From Litoditis marina (lineage: Eukaryota > Nematoda > Chromadorea > Rhabditida > Rhabditidae): 64,000 bases of DNA. The notes below the pieces were generated by a model that was not told the origin of the DNA, made no database searches, and saw nothing but the letters and a program-made list of their open reading frames with translations. Position 1 is the stretch's first letter. The number at the start of each line of letters is the position of its first letter. The DNA is taken from assembly GCA_964036275.1 (NCBI GenBank), contig OZ038439.1:10620904-10684903 (forward strand), in the 5' to 3' direction. Shown in pieces: positions 11,607 to 22,200 of the stretch. The position numbers were made by a program, and so were the translations under genes.

Positions 11607-14600
11607 ATGCCAGAAGCCAAAGACGCCAGTAAGGAGAAGGAGGACAAATCGAAAGAAAGTGCTGCGAAAGAGAAAGAAGAAAAGAAAGAGGAGAAAGAAA
11701 AGGAGGATGGAAAGAAGGAGAAAGAGTCCGCGAAAAACAAGAAAGAAACTGCTTCCAAAGACCCAAACGTCAAGGGAAACTCTGTTACGCTGGTTCGTTT
11801 TGATTTTCATGCTGGGTATTGAAAACATCGTTTTTCAGATCTTTGATATTAGAAGTTAATTACACAGTCACGGGAAGCATGTTAAACACAACAACTCAGA
11901 AACGTGCAATAACGAATTGCACGATTCCTCTTTAGAATGATAATATAAACGTTTGCTGGATACTCTGAGGAGTCGCTTATGCTCCGGTTTCCAACGCATT
12001 TGTACTCGTACCTTTGTCGAGTGCCCTTGTATAATAATAATAATAATAATGTTTATCAGTATAATAATAGACCAAAATGAAATCACAAAATGTAAACTAT
12101 TCAAACTGACATTTGAGAAAACAAAAGAAAAACAGGTACATGAAGAAAGTTGCTAATACCATTTGTTGTTGATGTCAATGAGGCTCAGTTAGAAGACAGA
12201 GATGGAAGAGGTACCCAAGATTGATTGATGTTGAAACGGAAACCATAGCGATCAAAGTACACGTCAGAAACAATTGGGGCTAGATGAGGGGTCAATTGAT
12301 AGCACCCATGGAAACAGCTGTAACGTTCACGCATAGAAACTCCACTCAGCTGCATATTATACAATATGTCAACATTATCATTTACACATTTCAAAGAAGC
12401 ATCATCAAGAGCATCATGGAACGATGGAGGGTCAATAATGGATGGTGTATCACACATAGGAGAAGGATCATCTGATTTTTGTGTAACAACAGGAACGGGA
12501 CTTTGGATAGCAGGTTGATCATCAAAACGAACAGGGGTTGTACGGGTAGATATAGCATTTGGAGATGGAAATGCGGACACAAGATTGGAAACGACATTTC
12601 TAGTTTGTTCAACTAACTCCATTTCAATTGGCAGAATAGGATCGGCAGACGGTGTTGATGTTGTAGTTTGGTCGGTGACCTCAGCTCGGGCGGCGTCTCG
12701 TTTCGATTGTCTGGCGAGGAATCCGGCCTTTCGCTGTTCCGGGGTCTCGAACTTCCGAACATGAAAAGTTGACATAGAAGCATCAGACTTCATAGCAGTA
12801 GAAAGATCAATAAGACGAGGAAACGGAATACCATCTTCGATAGATACTTTGAGTGGACGAGGTAAACCATCTTGACGAGGTTTACCCAAACGGTGAAGAA
12901 TAGAAATATTAGATGGAGAAACGGAGACCAAATTGAAAACTGCATTCACCTTTTTCTTTGTTGAAGTATCCTCTGGTAGGCCATAAATGGTGAGACATCG
13001 ACGATCATTAAAGTGGTGAAGTTGGGATTGAATAATAGTAGGTAGAGATTGGGTCAGAGAGTCGAGTTTGTCGTTGAGAGTTTTGATTTCACTCAAAAGG
13101 GTGGAAAAATGGGTTCGAAGTGGTACCATTTTTGGACGAGGCGATGGCATAGTAATCAATCGAGAGGGGTCACCTCACACGACCGACACAAATGGTGGAA
13201 ATGAGAGGAAATTGTAGATTAGTCTGTAGTCTGTTTTCGTAAAGTAGTAGTTTGGTCTTTGTAGTTTGACTCTCAAGAAATGAACTTTGTTCTATCCTGT
13301 TGAGAGCTAGTTTTTAGAAGCTTCAACTTCGTACATTCTAACTGAGTAACAGTAACTGAACGAGTGATTGCAATTCAACAGAGCCCGTTTTCAAACCCAA
13401 TCAAGAACAGGAAATCTGTCTGCGCGCGAGCTGTTACCACGTAAATGTTACCCTTTTCTCGAAACTTTCACGTAATTTACTTGTTTTCGGGAAGAAAGCC
13501 CTGTCTGGTTTATTCACGTTCATTGCACTGGTTGGAAATGTACAACAGTGTTTTTCTGGGAACCGATGTTAACGCTACCACACTCGCAGAAACAGACTAC
13601 AAAACTACCTCTTTCAATCAAACACAAGCGATGTTGGCGTCGTATAATGTTTACAAGCTTAAAATTCCCGTTTGAATCAGACTATAAAGGATGTAATGAA
13701 ATGCGCTCTGTCTGAAGCAAGCCTATGGGGAATTCGTTCTATATTTGTAGTTTGATCCCTTCCTTCTTCGGCGTTAAGATCAAACTACACTTTTACAGGA
13801 CAAGGAGACCTCCACAGATGACAAGCAAGGGGACAAGCCGAGTCTCATCGATCTGCTCAACAAGAGAACCAGCATGATGGTGAGCTTCAACATACTATGT
13901 TACTATTACCCCCCCCCCCCCCCTCTTCCTTTCTTACTTCTCGTTTAATTGTAGAGAAAGGTGATAATATGGCCCTTCCTCCTATAACACCCCCCCCCCC
14001 CCCCCCGGCTCTTTCTAGCCTGACCTTTGTAATTTACAACGATGTGGCTCAATCTACAATTTGAAGTATATACCTAACTAAACTAAGTATTTTTTCTCGA
14101 ATATTGAACTTTATGTTCTTTTTACTTCGTATTCTCAGGACAAGTTGGTGCCCTCAAAAACAGAAAAGACGGAATTCTACACCAAAAAAGAAATGGACGA
14201 ATTCAGTGTGAAGGACTTCGTGAAGACGCATTTCATAGCCGGATCTAAGAAGATGGACTATCAGGTACTGTAGCTGTTGTTTATCTGTGCACTTTTTACT
14301 TAGTTTTTTTGTGACTTGGTTTTGCTGTACCACATGGAGTGAACAATCTGATTTACCTACTACAAATTCTGGTTATTGGCTTTAGATGATGTGAAAACCG
14401 TACAAAAACACATAAGACAATAGGATAAAACTACAGAAAAAGAAAAAGACACATCAGAAAGAGAAAAGAGGTGGATTCATAGACAACACCGCTACAGGGG
14501 CTGCGTGTAGAACAGTTTGGGAATAACTATCGTTGTATTTCCATCATCTGTGTTGGAAGTTTGATGACTGTGCATTTTAGTGTGATCAAGAGTTCTGTTT

Positions 14601-17600
14601 CAATGATTTTCTTTTTCAAATTTCAGCCGAAGGAAATCCACATTCTATTGGACAAAGTGAAAGAAGCATTCACCAAGTCTGAGACGTTGATTGAGGTAAT
14701 TTTCGTAGTTAGTTTGCAGTTTGAATTAATGAAAAGTTTCTTACAAACTAACAATGCTAAACATTTACAGAAAGTTGTAAAGTTTCGTCAGAGAGGGTCG
14801 TTACCGTACATCTAGTATAGTCTGTTCCACGCAACAATAGCCCTCTACAGTAAGACAGTAAATCTTTCAAGTACATTATTCATATCTTGTAGGTGTAGTA
14901 AATAGTTTGAACTTTGTGATTTTGTTTTATACATTGGTTACTACATACACAGAAAACAGTGAAACTAAAAGTCTGTTTGTTGATTAGATAAGTTTCCTTG
15001 AATATTCGAAAGATTACTGTAGAAAGTCACCGATTGGTGAAACGGAGTATACTTAAACAATGATTTGTAGTTCGAACCCAACCTGTTTCAGTCGTAATTC
15101 AAAAACTATGCCGTGCAAATAGATCAACTTACAACTGACACAATGTCATTCCCTATAATTCGAAAATCTTCCAGGTGAGAGCTCCAGTGAACATTTGCGG
15201 CGACATCCACGGGCAATATGGGGACCTCATGCGGATTTTCACGGTCACTTCCGATTCATCACAATTTTCCGTATCTCTATACCTGCTCTGTAATAACATA
15301 CCTTTTTTAGTAACATTTTAGTACGTCTTTTGATTCCTTCTATTGCCGAACTAATTCGGCTTCATTTTCAAAACTGAAATCCCCAACTTTTGAACATTGG
15401 ACTTCAATTGAAATATCAGTTTCTAATCTGAAACTTCAACGAAGTGTAGTTTTGCTGGATACCCTGCCCAGTTGTATGAATCATAACGTCAGCCAGACTG
15501 TCGAAGTCATAGAGCTACGTAAATTAATATAATGTATTATGGCTGATTTTTTTAACAAAAGGTTTACGAAAGCTCTTCTGGTCACTGAAAAGAATTAGAT
15601 GAGTTGGATAGTACGACATAAACTAATAACTAACTCGATCATCTTTTTTGCAGACCCTCGGCACCCCGTTCAAAGTTCGTTACCTGTTTCTGGGTGACTA
15701 CGTGGACAGAGGTCGTCATTCTCTGGAGGTCATTCTACTGCTGTTCGCATGTCGAATCCGCCTTCCCAACAGAGTCTTCTTGCTCCGCGGAAATCACGAA
15801 CTAGCCAATATCAACAAGTTGGTTATCCTCCTTTTCTCTCTTCTTTTTGGGACGAATTTTCTGGAGAAATTGGTTTTGAACAATTAAATATTGTGCTCCT
15901 CGACGACAAAAACAGCGGGCTCCTAAATGAAAAGTACTGTATCTGAAATTTATAATCTTTTCAGGATATACGGTTTCTCCACTGAATCGGAGACTAGATT
16001 GCGAAACTTGGTAGTTCAGTGGACAGTAGACTGATCAAACTACAAATCATACATTGCCACATCTTGTGTGGTAAATAATATAAAAATTTTTCAAAACGAT
16101 TTCTAAATAGTTAAAGATAGTTACAGATAGTTGAGAAATGTATAGAATAAAAATTTTCTCACATTTTCCAGGGCCTACGGTTTCTCGACTAAATTGAAGA
16201 CCAGATTCCGAAACTTGGTAGATTCGAAATCTTAGTAGTTCAGTAGACAGGGAACGGATCAAACTACAAAAATGTTCGAACCTTTCCAGGGTCTACGGTT
16301 TCTCCACTGAATTGAAAACAAGATTCCGAAACCTTGTTGATTCAAAGGCGTTGTACGACCACTTCAACGAAGTATTCGCCATGATGCCGCTGGCGGCTAT
16401 CGTCGAAAAGAAGGTTTTGTGCATGCACGGAGGTCAGGTCGAGCATTTTTGTTTTTTTGCAAGTTAAATTCTAAAATATTGGAAAACACTTATTGTGAGT
16501 ATAATTTTAATTTAAACTCGTAAATGATGTTCAAATTTCTTTTCAATCTTCACTTAAATCTTTTTAGGGTAGTGAATATTGAGTGATCAATCTAAAGCTA
16601 ATTATATTATATATATATATATTTTTTTATTGATTAATCGATTAATTCCATTTTCAGGTCTCTCCCCTCATTTGAATTCGTTGGATGACATTCGAAAAAT
16701 CCAGCGTCCGTTGAAGATTGTTCGTGGTCTGGCGCAAGATTTGCTGTGGGCAGATCCTGAAGCCGGAGTCAAGGGATTCCAGGTATAGTCGACAACAAAT
16801 GAGACGGGAGATTACTGTAGCTTTCATGTCCGCTGTGTACGGATTTTGCTGTAGTTTTGTCGTACGTCATATGAATTGAATGAGTTTTTAATGCCAGAAG
16901 TGACAATTTCTGAGTGGTAGCTTGAACTTTTCGCATCAAAGATACTTTGAAGTACGTCAGAATGATGACGAGATCAAACTACAAACTCCAGATTATATAA
17001 CCTTGCTCACTAGTTTCACAGTCAAATACACCCTTTGAGGTCCCTCCTCAGTCCAGTTATTCAATAGATTTTACAGTTTTTACAAACTTCAGTTGACTGA
17101 CACTCGTGTAGTTGTTTTTTCTTTCTCATTTTCGTCATTTTATTGATTTTCAGCAAAACAAGGTGCGCGGTGTCTCTCACATGTTTGGGGAAGACGCTGT
17201 CCATTCCAAGTGCAAGCAACTCGGAATCGATAAGGTCATCAGGGCACATCAGGTAGATATCAATTTTTCTTTTTTTGTGTAGATCAAATGATTACATAAA
17301 ATGAATTGAGCTATTTGCTGTCTTCGGCAAAATGGAGACTATATGAAAACTTATATTTCAGGTGGTTGAGTTCGGCTACTCGTTCTTTGCCGGAAGTGGT
17401 CTTATAACCATCTTTTCGGCCTCTCGGTACCACGAGGAACTTCACAACTATGCCGCCGTTGTACAGGTTGGTTTGTTTCTCTCATTTAGATAATACTGCA
17501 ACGAAAGGGCAATTTGTTGACAAGTTTATTTATCTTGTTCTTGTTGTCGATGTGGACAGACTTGAGATTGTTGACAAAGATTGTTAACAAATCCAAGTTC

Positions 17601-18018
17601 GATTTGTCGTTCACCGTCAAAACTGAACCTTCAGGATTAAACCAGCTAATGTAGGCATTAAATGTTTTAGTTTGTCAAGTGTGTGGGAAATTTCCACGAA
17701 TATTCTTTATGAATAAAAGATATGGTAAGCTATTCATTTTGAATAAAATGTTTCAATCGAAACTGCCGGAACTGAAAGTGTTCATTAAGTTTTGTCTTAC
17801 GTAAATTTCTATAAAGAGCAGATGAACTTCATTCAGTTGAATAGTATAAGTACGATGAAAATATAAAGTAATAGTAAGATCAACATCTTTTTTTGCAGAT
17901 GAATGCGGCCCTGGAGATGAACTTCATCCAGTTGAAGCCAAATGAGTTCGACCAGGTTCGCCATGAGGCCCTCAAGAAACGAGAACAGACTGGAAACAGG
18001 GAAGAGGAAGAAGAATAG
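11607..18018 (+). CDS. PP1-like serine/threonine protein phosphatase, 11 exons, 428 aa
   Basis: Exons: 11607-11792, 13799-13879, 14139-14264, 14627-14695, 15175-15243, 15654-15817, 16290-16432, 16658-16782, 17154-17252, 17362-17466, 17899-18018. All phases agree and the sum is 1287 bp. The protein is a metal-dependent PPP-family phosphatase. It has GDIHG (D164, H166), GDYVDRG (D192, D195, R196), RGNHE (N224, H225), MHGGLSP, DLLWADP and IRAHQVVE, so the metal ligands of PP1 are kept, offset by exactly 100 from PP1 numbering. The extra length is a Lys/Glu-rich N-terminal tail (about residues 1-60) and a linker. The usual SAPNYCGEFDNAG loop is rewritten as [13 protein letters not shown], so inhibitor and substrate-groove contacts should differ. 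The C-terminus ends in an acidic run. Divergent PP1-like paralogues are numerous in nematodes and many are sperm-enriched; that role here is inference. The 3' end of exon 1 (GTTCGT rather than an earlier GTCAAG donor) is the least certain boundary. Confidence 0.93.
11855..11948. repeat. MITE family C copy, inverted, in phosphatase intron 1
   Basis: Same family as 10375-10495 in the opposite orientation: it contains cagtcacgggaagcatg and a cagaaacgtgcaat half. It lies just after the first coding exon. Confidence 0.6.
12185..13159 (-). mobile_element. LINE ORF1-like single-exon ORF, 324 aa, antisense in phosphatase intron 1
   Basis: An uninterrupted 324-codon frame, much longer than anything else in the non-coding parts of the window. 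The N-terminal third (about residues 18-50) has heptad-like spacing suited to a short coiled coil. A compact domain follows with CLTIYGLPE (about 55-63), ILHRLGKP and RPLKVSI, then a basic stretch ending SKRDAARAE (about 150-160). The order coiled coil, nucleic-acid-binding fold, basic region resembles ORF1/gag-like proteins of nematode non-LTR retrotransposons. The last ~160 residues are Ser/Thr/Pro-rich. No reverse transcriptase follows at this site. The retroelement assignment rests on pattern resemblance. It could instead be a domesticated or host-encoded nested gene. Confidence 0.55.
13909..14006. repeat. Two poly-C tracts in phosphatase intron 2
   Basis: C runs at 13909-13923 (15 bp) and 13990-14006 (17 bp) flank a short unique spacer. 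Length is likely variable and prone to sequencing error. Confidence 0.9.
14815..15052. repeat. MITE family D copy in phosphatase intron 4
   Basis: An element of about 240 bp with termini tatagtctgttccacg and ggtgaaacggagtata as imperfect inverted repeats, and subterminal ctctacagtaa / ttactgtag. Two better preserved copies are at about 43743-43977 and 45944-46168. No ORF. Confidence 0.7.
15959..16040 (+). pseudogene. Decayed copy 1 of the start of phosphatase exon 7
   Basis: An acceptor (ttttcag, ending 15964) is followed by a frame matching the start of the true exon at 16290: IYGFSTE, then TRLRNLV. It runs into TGA after about 22 codons. The acceptor phase is the same as the real exon, so splicing to it from exon 6 would insert a premature stop. 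It retains Ile-Tyr-Gly-Phe as in canonical PP1, where the real exon has Val. Its trailing intron-like sequence resembles that of copy 2. Confidence 0.75.
16165..16275 (+). pseudogene. Decayed copy 2 of the start of phosphatase exon 7
   Basis: The acceptor ttccag ends at 16171, then [19 protein letters not shown] is read in the functional phase, followed by TAG. Only the first ~20 codons of the exon and some following intron were copied. With copy 1 and the real exon at 16290 this gives three closely spaced similar acceptors. Confidence 0.78.
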
Positions 18019-18192
18019 ATCTAATCATTAGATAGAATGAATATGAAAGGACCAAATGTTTTGTTATTTGCTCAAAAGAATATGCGCTTGATATTTTATA
18101 ATACGGTACAATTTTGTGGTGAAAATCAACATAAAAGCCTCACCCCTCCACAACTAACAACTAACCATTCGAGAAAAAAAGGATGTGCAAAC

Positions 18193-18249
18193 ATGTGCGA
18201 CTTTGGCAAAAAGGAAAATGAATCTGAAAACAAGTTTTTAGAAGAAAAC
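18193..18249 (+). CDS. Candidate first coding exon of the SLC6 transporter
   Basis: The exon starting at 19251 has no in-frame ATG, so a start exon must lie upstream. ATG at 18193 opens MCDFGKKENESENKFLEEN and reaches a possible GTTGAA donor after 57 bp, phase 0, which fits the exon at 19251. The hydrophilic composition matches the following exon. The donor is only moderate and other starts are possible. If correct, the start lies 175 bp downstream of the phosphatase stop. Confidence 0.35.
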
Positions 18250-18312
18250 GTTGAACCAGGTTGACTCAGTTTCCATGTTCCGCTATCAATAAACCTCGGC
18301 GTATTGTACAAG

Positions 18313-18385
18313 GTTGGGTTTCTCATTTGAACCGCCCAAGAAACATCTATACTACCTCGAGTTTCGGTTCAAATGAGAAACCCAA
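18313..18385. repeat. Inverted repeat with ~20-bp arms
   Basis: ttgggtttctcatttgaacc (left) and its exact reverse complement (right) are separated by about 33 bp. They could form a hairpin in RNA downstream of the phosphatase, between it and the transporter body. Confidence 0.85.
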
Positions 18386-18496
18386 CAAGTTGACTACATT
18401 CAGCAACATGTGCGCCAGAATTGAATTCTGCAGACACACAAAATCGAGACAGTTTGGAGGTGAGACGTGAACAGTATTTAAAAATATGCGTGCACG

Positions 18497-18673
18497 CTCT
18501 CTTGTGATGCTTATACTCGTCGCTAACGGAAAGACGGGCGGGTACTGTCCATCTCAATTTCTGCTGTGTACGGACGCATGTCTTCGATTTTAGAGCTTGT
18601 CGGGTATGCGTAGCGCAGTGGTTATCGTCCAGCTACAAATATTTTGCTTGCAGGTTCGATTACGACGAGATAC
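18497..18673 (+). repeat. tRNA-like SINE family E copy
   Basis: The leader (actcgtcgctaacggaaag, then gtactgt) is followed by a tRNA-like part with an A-box-like tagcgcagtggtta and B-box-like ggttcgatta. Diverged copy. Confidence 0.6.
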
Positions 18674-19250
18674 TGAAATTTAAAAATTTATAAAAACCCT
18701 ATAGGCTATTTTCGCATTGAACCCTTATTATACATTATTCATTTTCTATCCATTTGTATCCGTTCCTGTCTGTGTCTCTCTCTCTCTATTTTTTCTCTCT
18801 TTCTCTTTCTCTCTATCTTTTTCTGTCTGTCTGTCTCTAAGACATGTCTAGACGTTATTTTTTGTCCTTTAGTCATCCAGAAATTCTCATGCGAACCTGT
18901 CTATAGACTTGAAAAGGTAGGAAAGAAACCATTCTTTTTTTCACATTTAGCCTGCTCTCAAAAAGAAGGTCGTATTTATGAAGGAATCTATAAAAAGAGT
19001 TAGTTTTCATTTTGTGCATTTTCTGAGTAATGCTGTAAGAATTATTCTCGTTCCAAAACATCACAAGGAACTTCATGGTATTCGTATTGTTCTAATTTGA
19101 AATTGAATAGAAAACTGAGAAAAATTTTCTGGTAGAATAGAATAAAATTTAGTAATCGTTGAAACGAAATTCAAGAAGAATATGTTCATACTACAAAAAT
19201 ACCTTGTATAATATAGAATAAAATTATACAAACACTAAATCGTCTTTCAG

Positions 19251-22200
19251 GTTCGGAAGGGAATTTCGAAAGGTGAGGCCACCGAAACTAAGCAGCCGGC
19301 TTCCTCCCCCAATATTCCAACTGAAAACAGCAAGGGTCAGCTTTATGGTTATCGCTTATAAAAAGTCGAGGGTATACTGTATTTATATTTTTTCATTAGA
19401 CAACTCGCATGTTCGTAAGGAGAGGCGTTTCCATCCTATAATGTTTCACGGGGATAAGGGTCTTCAAGCCTATTCTACTCGATTTTATTCTAGATAACTC
19501 AAATGTTTCAAAGAAATGGAGGGTCTTTGAACTTGATCAGTCAATCTTTTTCAGAAAACACAAATGTTGCAAAAGAGAGGGGTTTTCAGCCTATTCTAAC
19601 CCGCTCCACCCCAGTTGAGGAAAACTCGCTGGACTCGTTCGCAGACGATTCTGTTTCCACTTCAGAAGAGTTGGACGTCATTCAGATGCACGAAGATGTC
19701 AACTACTTCAACATGGTATGCAAAATTTACATAAGTTACAAGCTGTGGACAAGAACCCGCATGGTCAAGTGGTTAGCGTTCGACTGTCGCCTCACAGACC
19801 GGGGTTCGATCCCCGCTCGCCGCGGTAGCTATCTGGCAAACCGCATGAGCTGGTAACGAAGCTCACACATGCTTATATCCACCCCTCCTGATATTGAGAT
19901 ATACAGTAATTGTACAATAATTTAAAGTAAAGTGACAAAGGGATAAAATATTCCAAACACTTCGATTAGATCTGGCATACATATCACCACCTCACTCTGT
20001 GTCACCAAACGGTACCCCCTCACATAATCAGGAGGCGTTTTTTTGATGTATAATTCATTAGTATGGTTTCAAAATTTTAGATTTTGTTTTTATAAACGTG
20101 CAGAAGACATCACCAAAATGAGGAGATAATCCGAAAACACTGATATAGCTAACTTTGACCTGAGAGTTTGAGCAGATTACTGTAGAGGGTTATGAGTAGG
20201 TGAAACAAACTATATCTAAGTTAAGTAAAAAGCTAAGTTAAAAAAGCTAAAAGCTAAAAGCTAAAAAGAAAGCTAAAAGCTAAAAAAAAGCTAAAAAGCT
20301 AAAAAGAAAGCTAAACAAGCTACCAGCTAAAAAGCTAGGTTAAGTAAGTTAGTAAGTTTCGAATAAAGGACGCACACACTTGTCTAGCGCCACGCCCTTT
20401 CATTCCAAGTTTCCAACATCTTCACCGCGCAGTGGGAATACTTCTGCGGTTGACAGGTTTCTAATCGCGTCTAAAAATTTGGATAACAAGAATACCGTAC
20501 TTATAAATAAACGATCTATCCCGATTCTGATTCTGATTCCGTAATAAACTAGAGTTTTGCTTGACTTCTCCAACGAAATATGAGAGTGATGCAAGAGGAG
20601 AAAAACCAGTGTTAAAACTACTTACATCGGAGTTTGAATCACTGAGTATGAAGAACTCAAATTGGACAAAAAATTGTTCAAATGTTTTACAAAGGAGTAA
20701 AGTAATGAGAAAACCATTAGGTCCAACAAACTTAGGAAAAAAGTCAAAGGAGGGCAGGAGGGGCAGCTAGTTTAGGTACCCGGGCTACCTAAACATAAGG
20801 TTGCGCGCGTCAAAACCCAGTGAAGTACGTGAACCGTATGAAAAGTAGATTCGTTAGTGGGAAAAAATTGTCTATATTGGTTGCTCTTGAGCAGCTCTTT
20901 TATATGAACCTTCCTTTCTACCCCCATTTAACTACAAACAGGCATGACCAAATGCGATACAAGTGTACGTCTGAAAAACAGTGATTATGTAAACCAATGC
21001 CGGCGCATCGGTCCTTCAAACTGCAATTGAAAAATGTGTTGCAGTTTAAAGGACTAAAGCGATGCGATTGATCCACAGAATCGTCCTACCTTAAGCGCAA
21101 AGAGAAGGACAGAACTACAGAGTACGTATGCTAAAGGATCCCGACACCTTCATTCTATCCTGCGTGTCTCGCTGTGCCTCACTACTTCTCGTCTCTCACA
21201 TCCCAGCGGAATGTAAGAGCAGAGAAATAGCATTTGTTTGAGGAGACGCAGAATAGGATTAAGGTGCCGGGATCATCTAGCATACGTACTCTGATGAATG
21301 TTTCAGGTAAATATCGGAAATCTCTCGAGGATAGGCATGCGGAAACCGATGTGGAACAACCAGTGGAATTCCTATTTCATCATGATCGCGTTCCTTCTCA
21401 ACTACGATTCGCTCATCGTTTTCACGCACAATTTGGACGATTACGGGAGTGAGTGGTCGCAGTTGTATCATTTTCCTTTTGAGCTATAGTCGTCGCCAAC
21501 GGGACGCGGAAGGGTACTGTATATCCGACTTTCTGCTGTGCACGCACACATGTCTTTAATTCCAAAGCTTGGTGGTTATGTGCTCTATTAGCGCAGGGGT
21601 TAGCGCCCTGCTACGGATGTTTTTCTCGCAGGTTCGATCACGGCGAGAGATATGAATTTATAAGTTTGGCGCTTCTATGTTGTCCTCCTTTTCCAGATTC
21701 CATGCAGTTCAATCTCAAAAGCTAATCGTCTCTCACTTCACATCGTTTTTCATACAAACTGACGTAGAGTTTAAAGCTAAATTATTCCGCGTCTCATTTT
21801 ACATTCCAATGTTACATCAATACAATAACTCATGATATGCGTGCTAGAAAAGTTAAAAAGTTCCCTGAAGTTGAGCTCTTTGTATAGTTTTCCCTCTTTC
21901 TAACATTGTCGCGTAAAAAACGGGGGTTATTCTGTATAAACTCGTCTCTTACATCCCGGCAGGATGTAAAATCAGAGAAATAGCGTAGGTTCGAGGAGAC
22001 GCAGGATGGGATGAAGGTGCCGGGATTTTCTAGCATACGTACTCCGATGTGGCTGTAGATCAAACTACAACTTAACTGGTCACCTCATTTCTGCTGAATT
22101 CCAGTACAATTTCTGGGCGCCTACCTGCTGACCACGTTCACCATTGGCTTTCCAATCATGTACATGGAATTCGCTCTCGGCCAGTATACTTCGAGTAACG

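Noticed and set aside
11607..18018. Calcineurin or PP2A identity for the phosphatase
   Set aside because: There is no calmodulin-binding or autoinhibitory tail and no PP2A C-terminal DYFL. Spacing between motifs follows PP1.
19765..19870. Functional tRNA gene
   Set aside because: A- and B-box-like motifs are present, but no consistent acceptor stem or anticodon arm can be drawn, and the flanks belong to a dispersed repeat.
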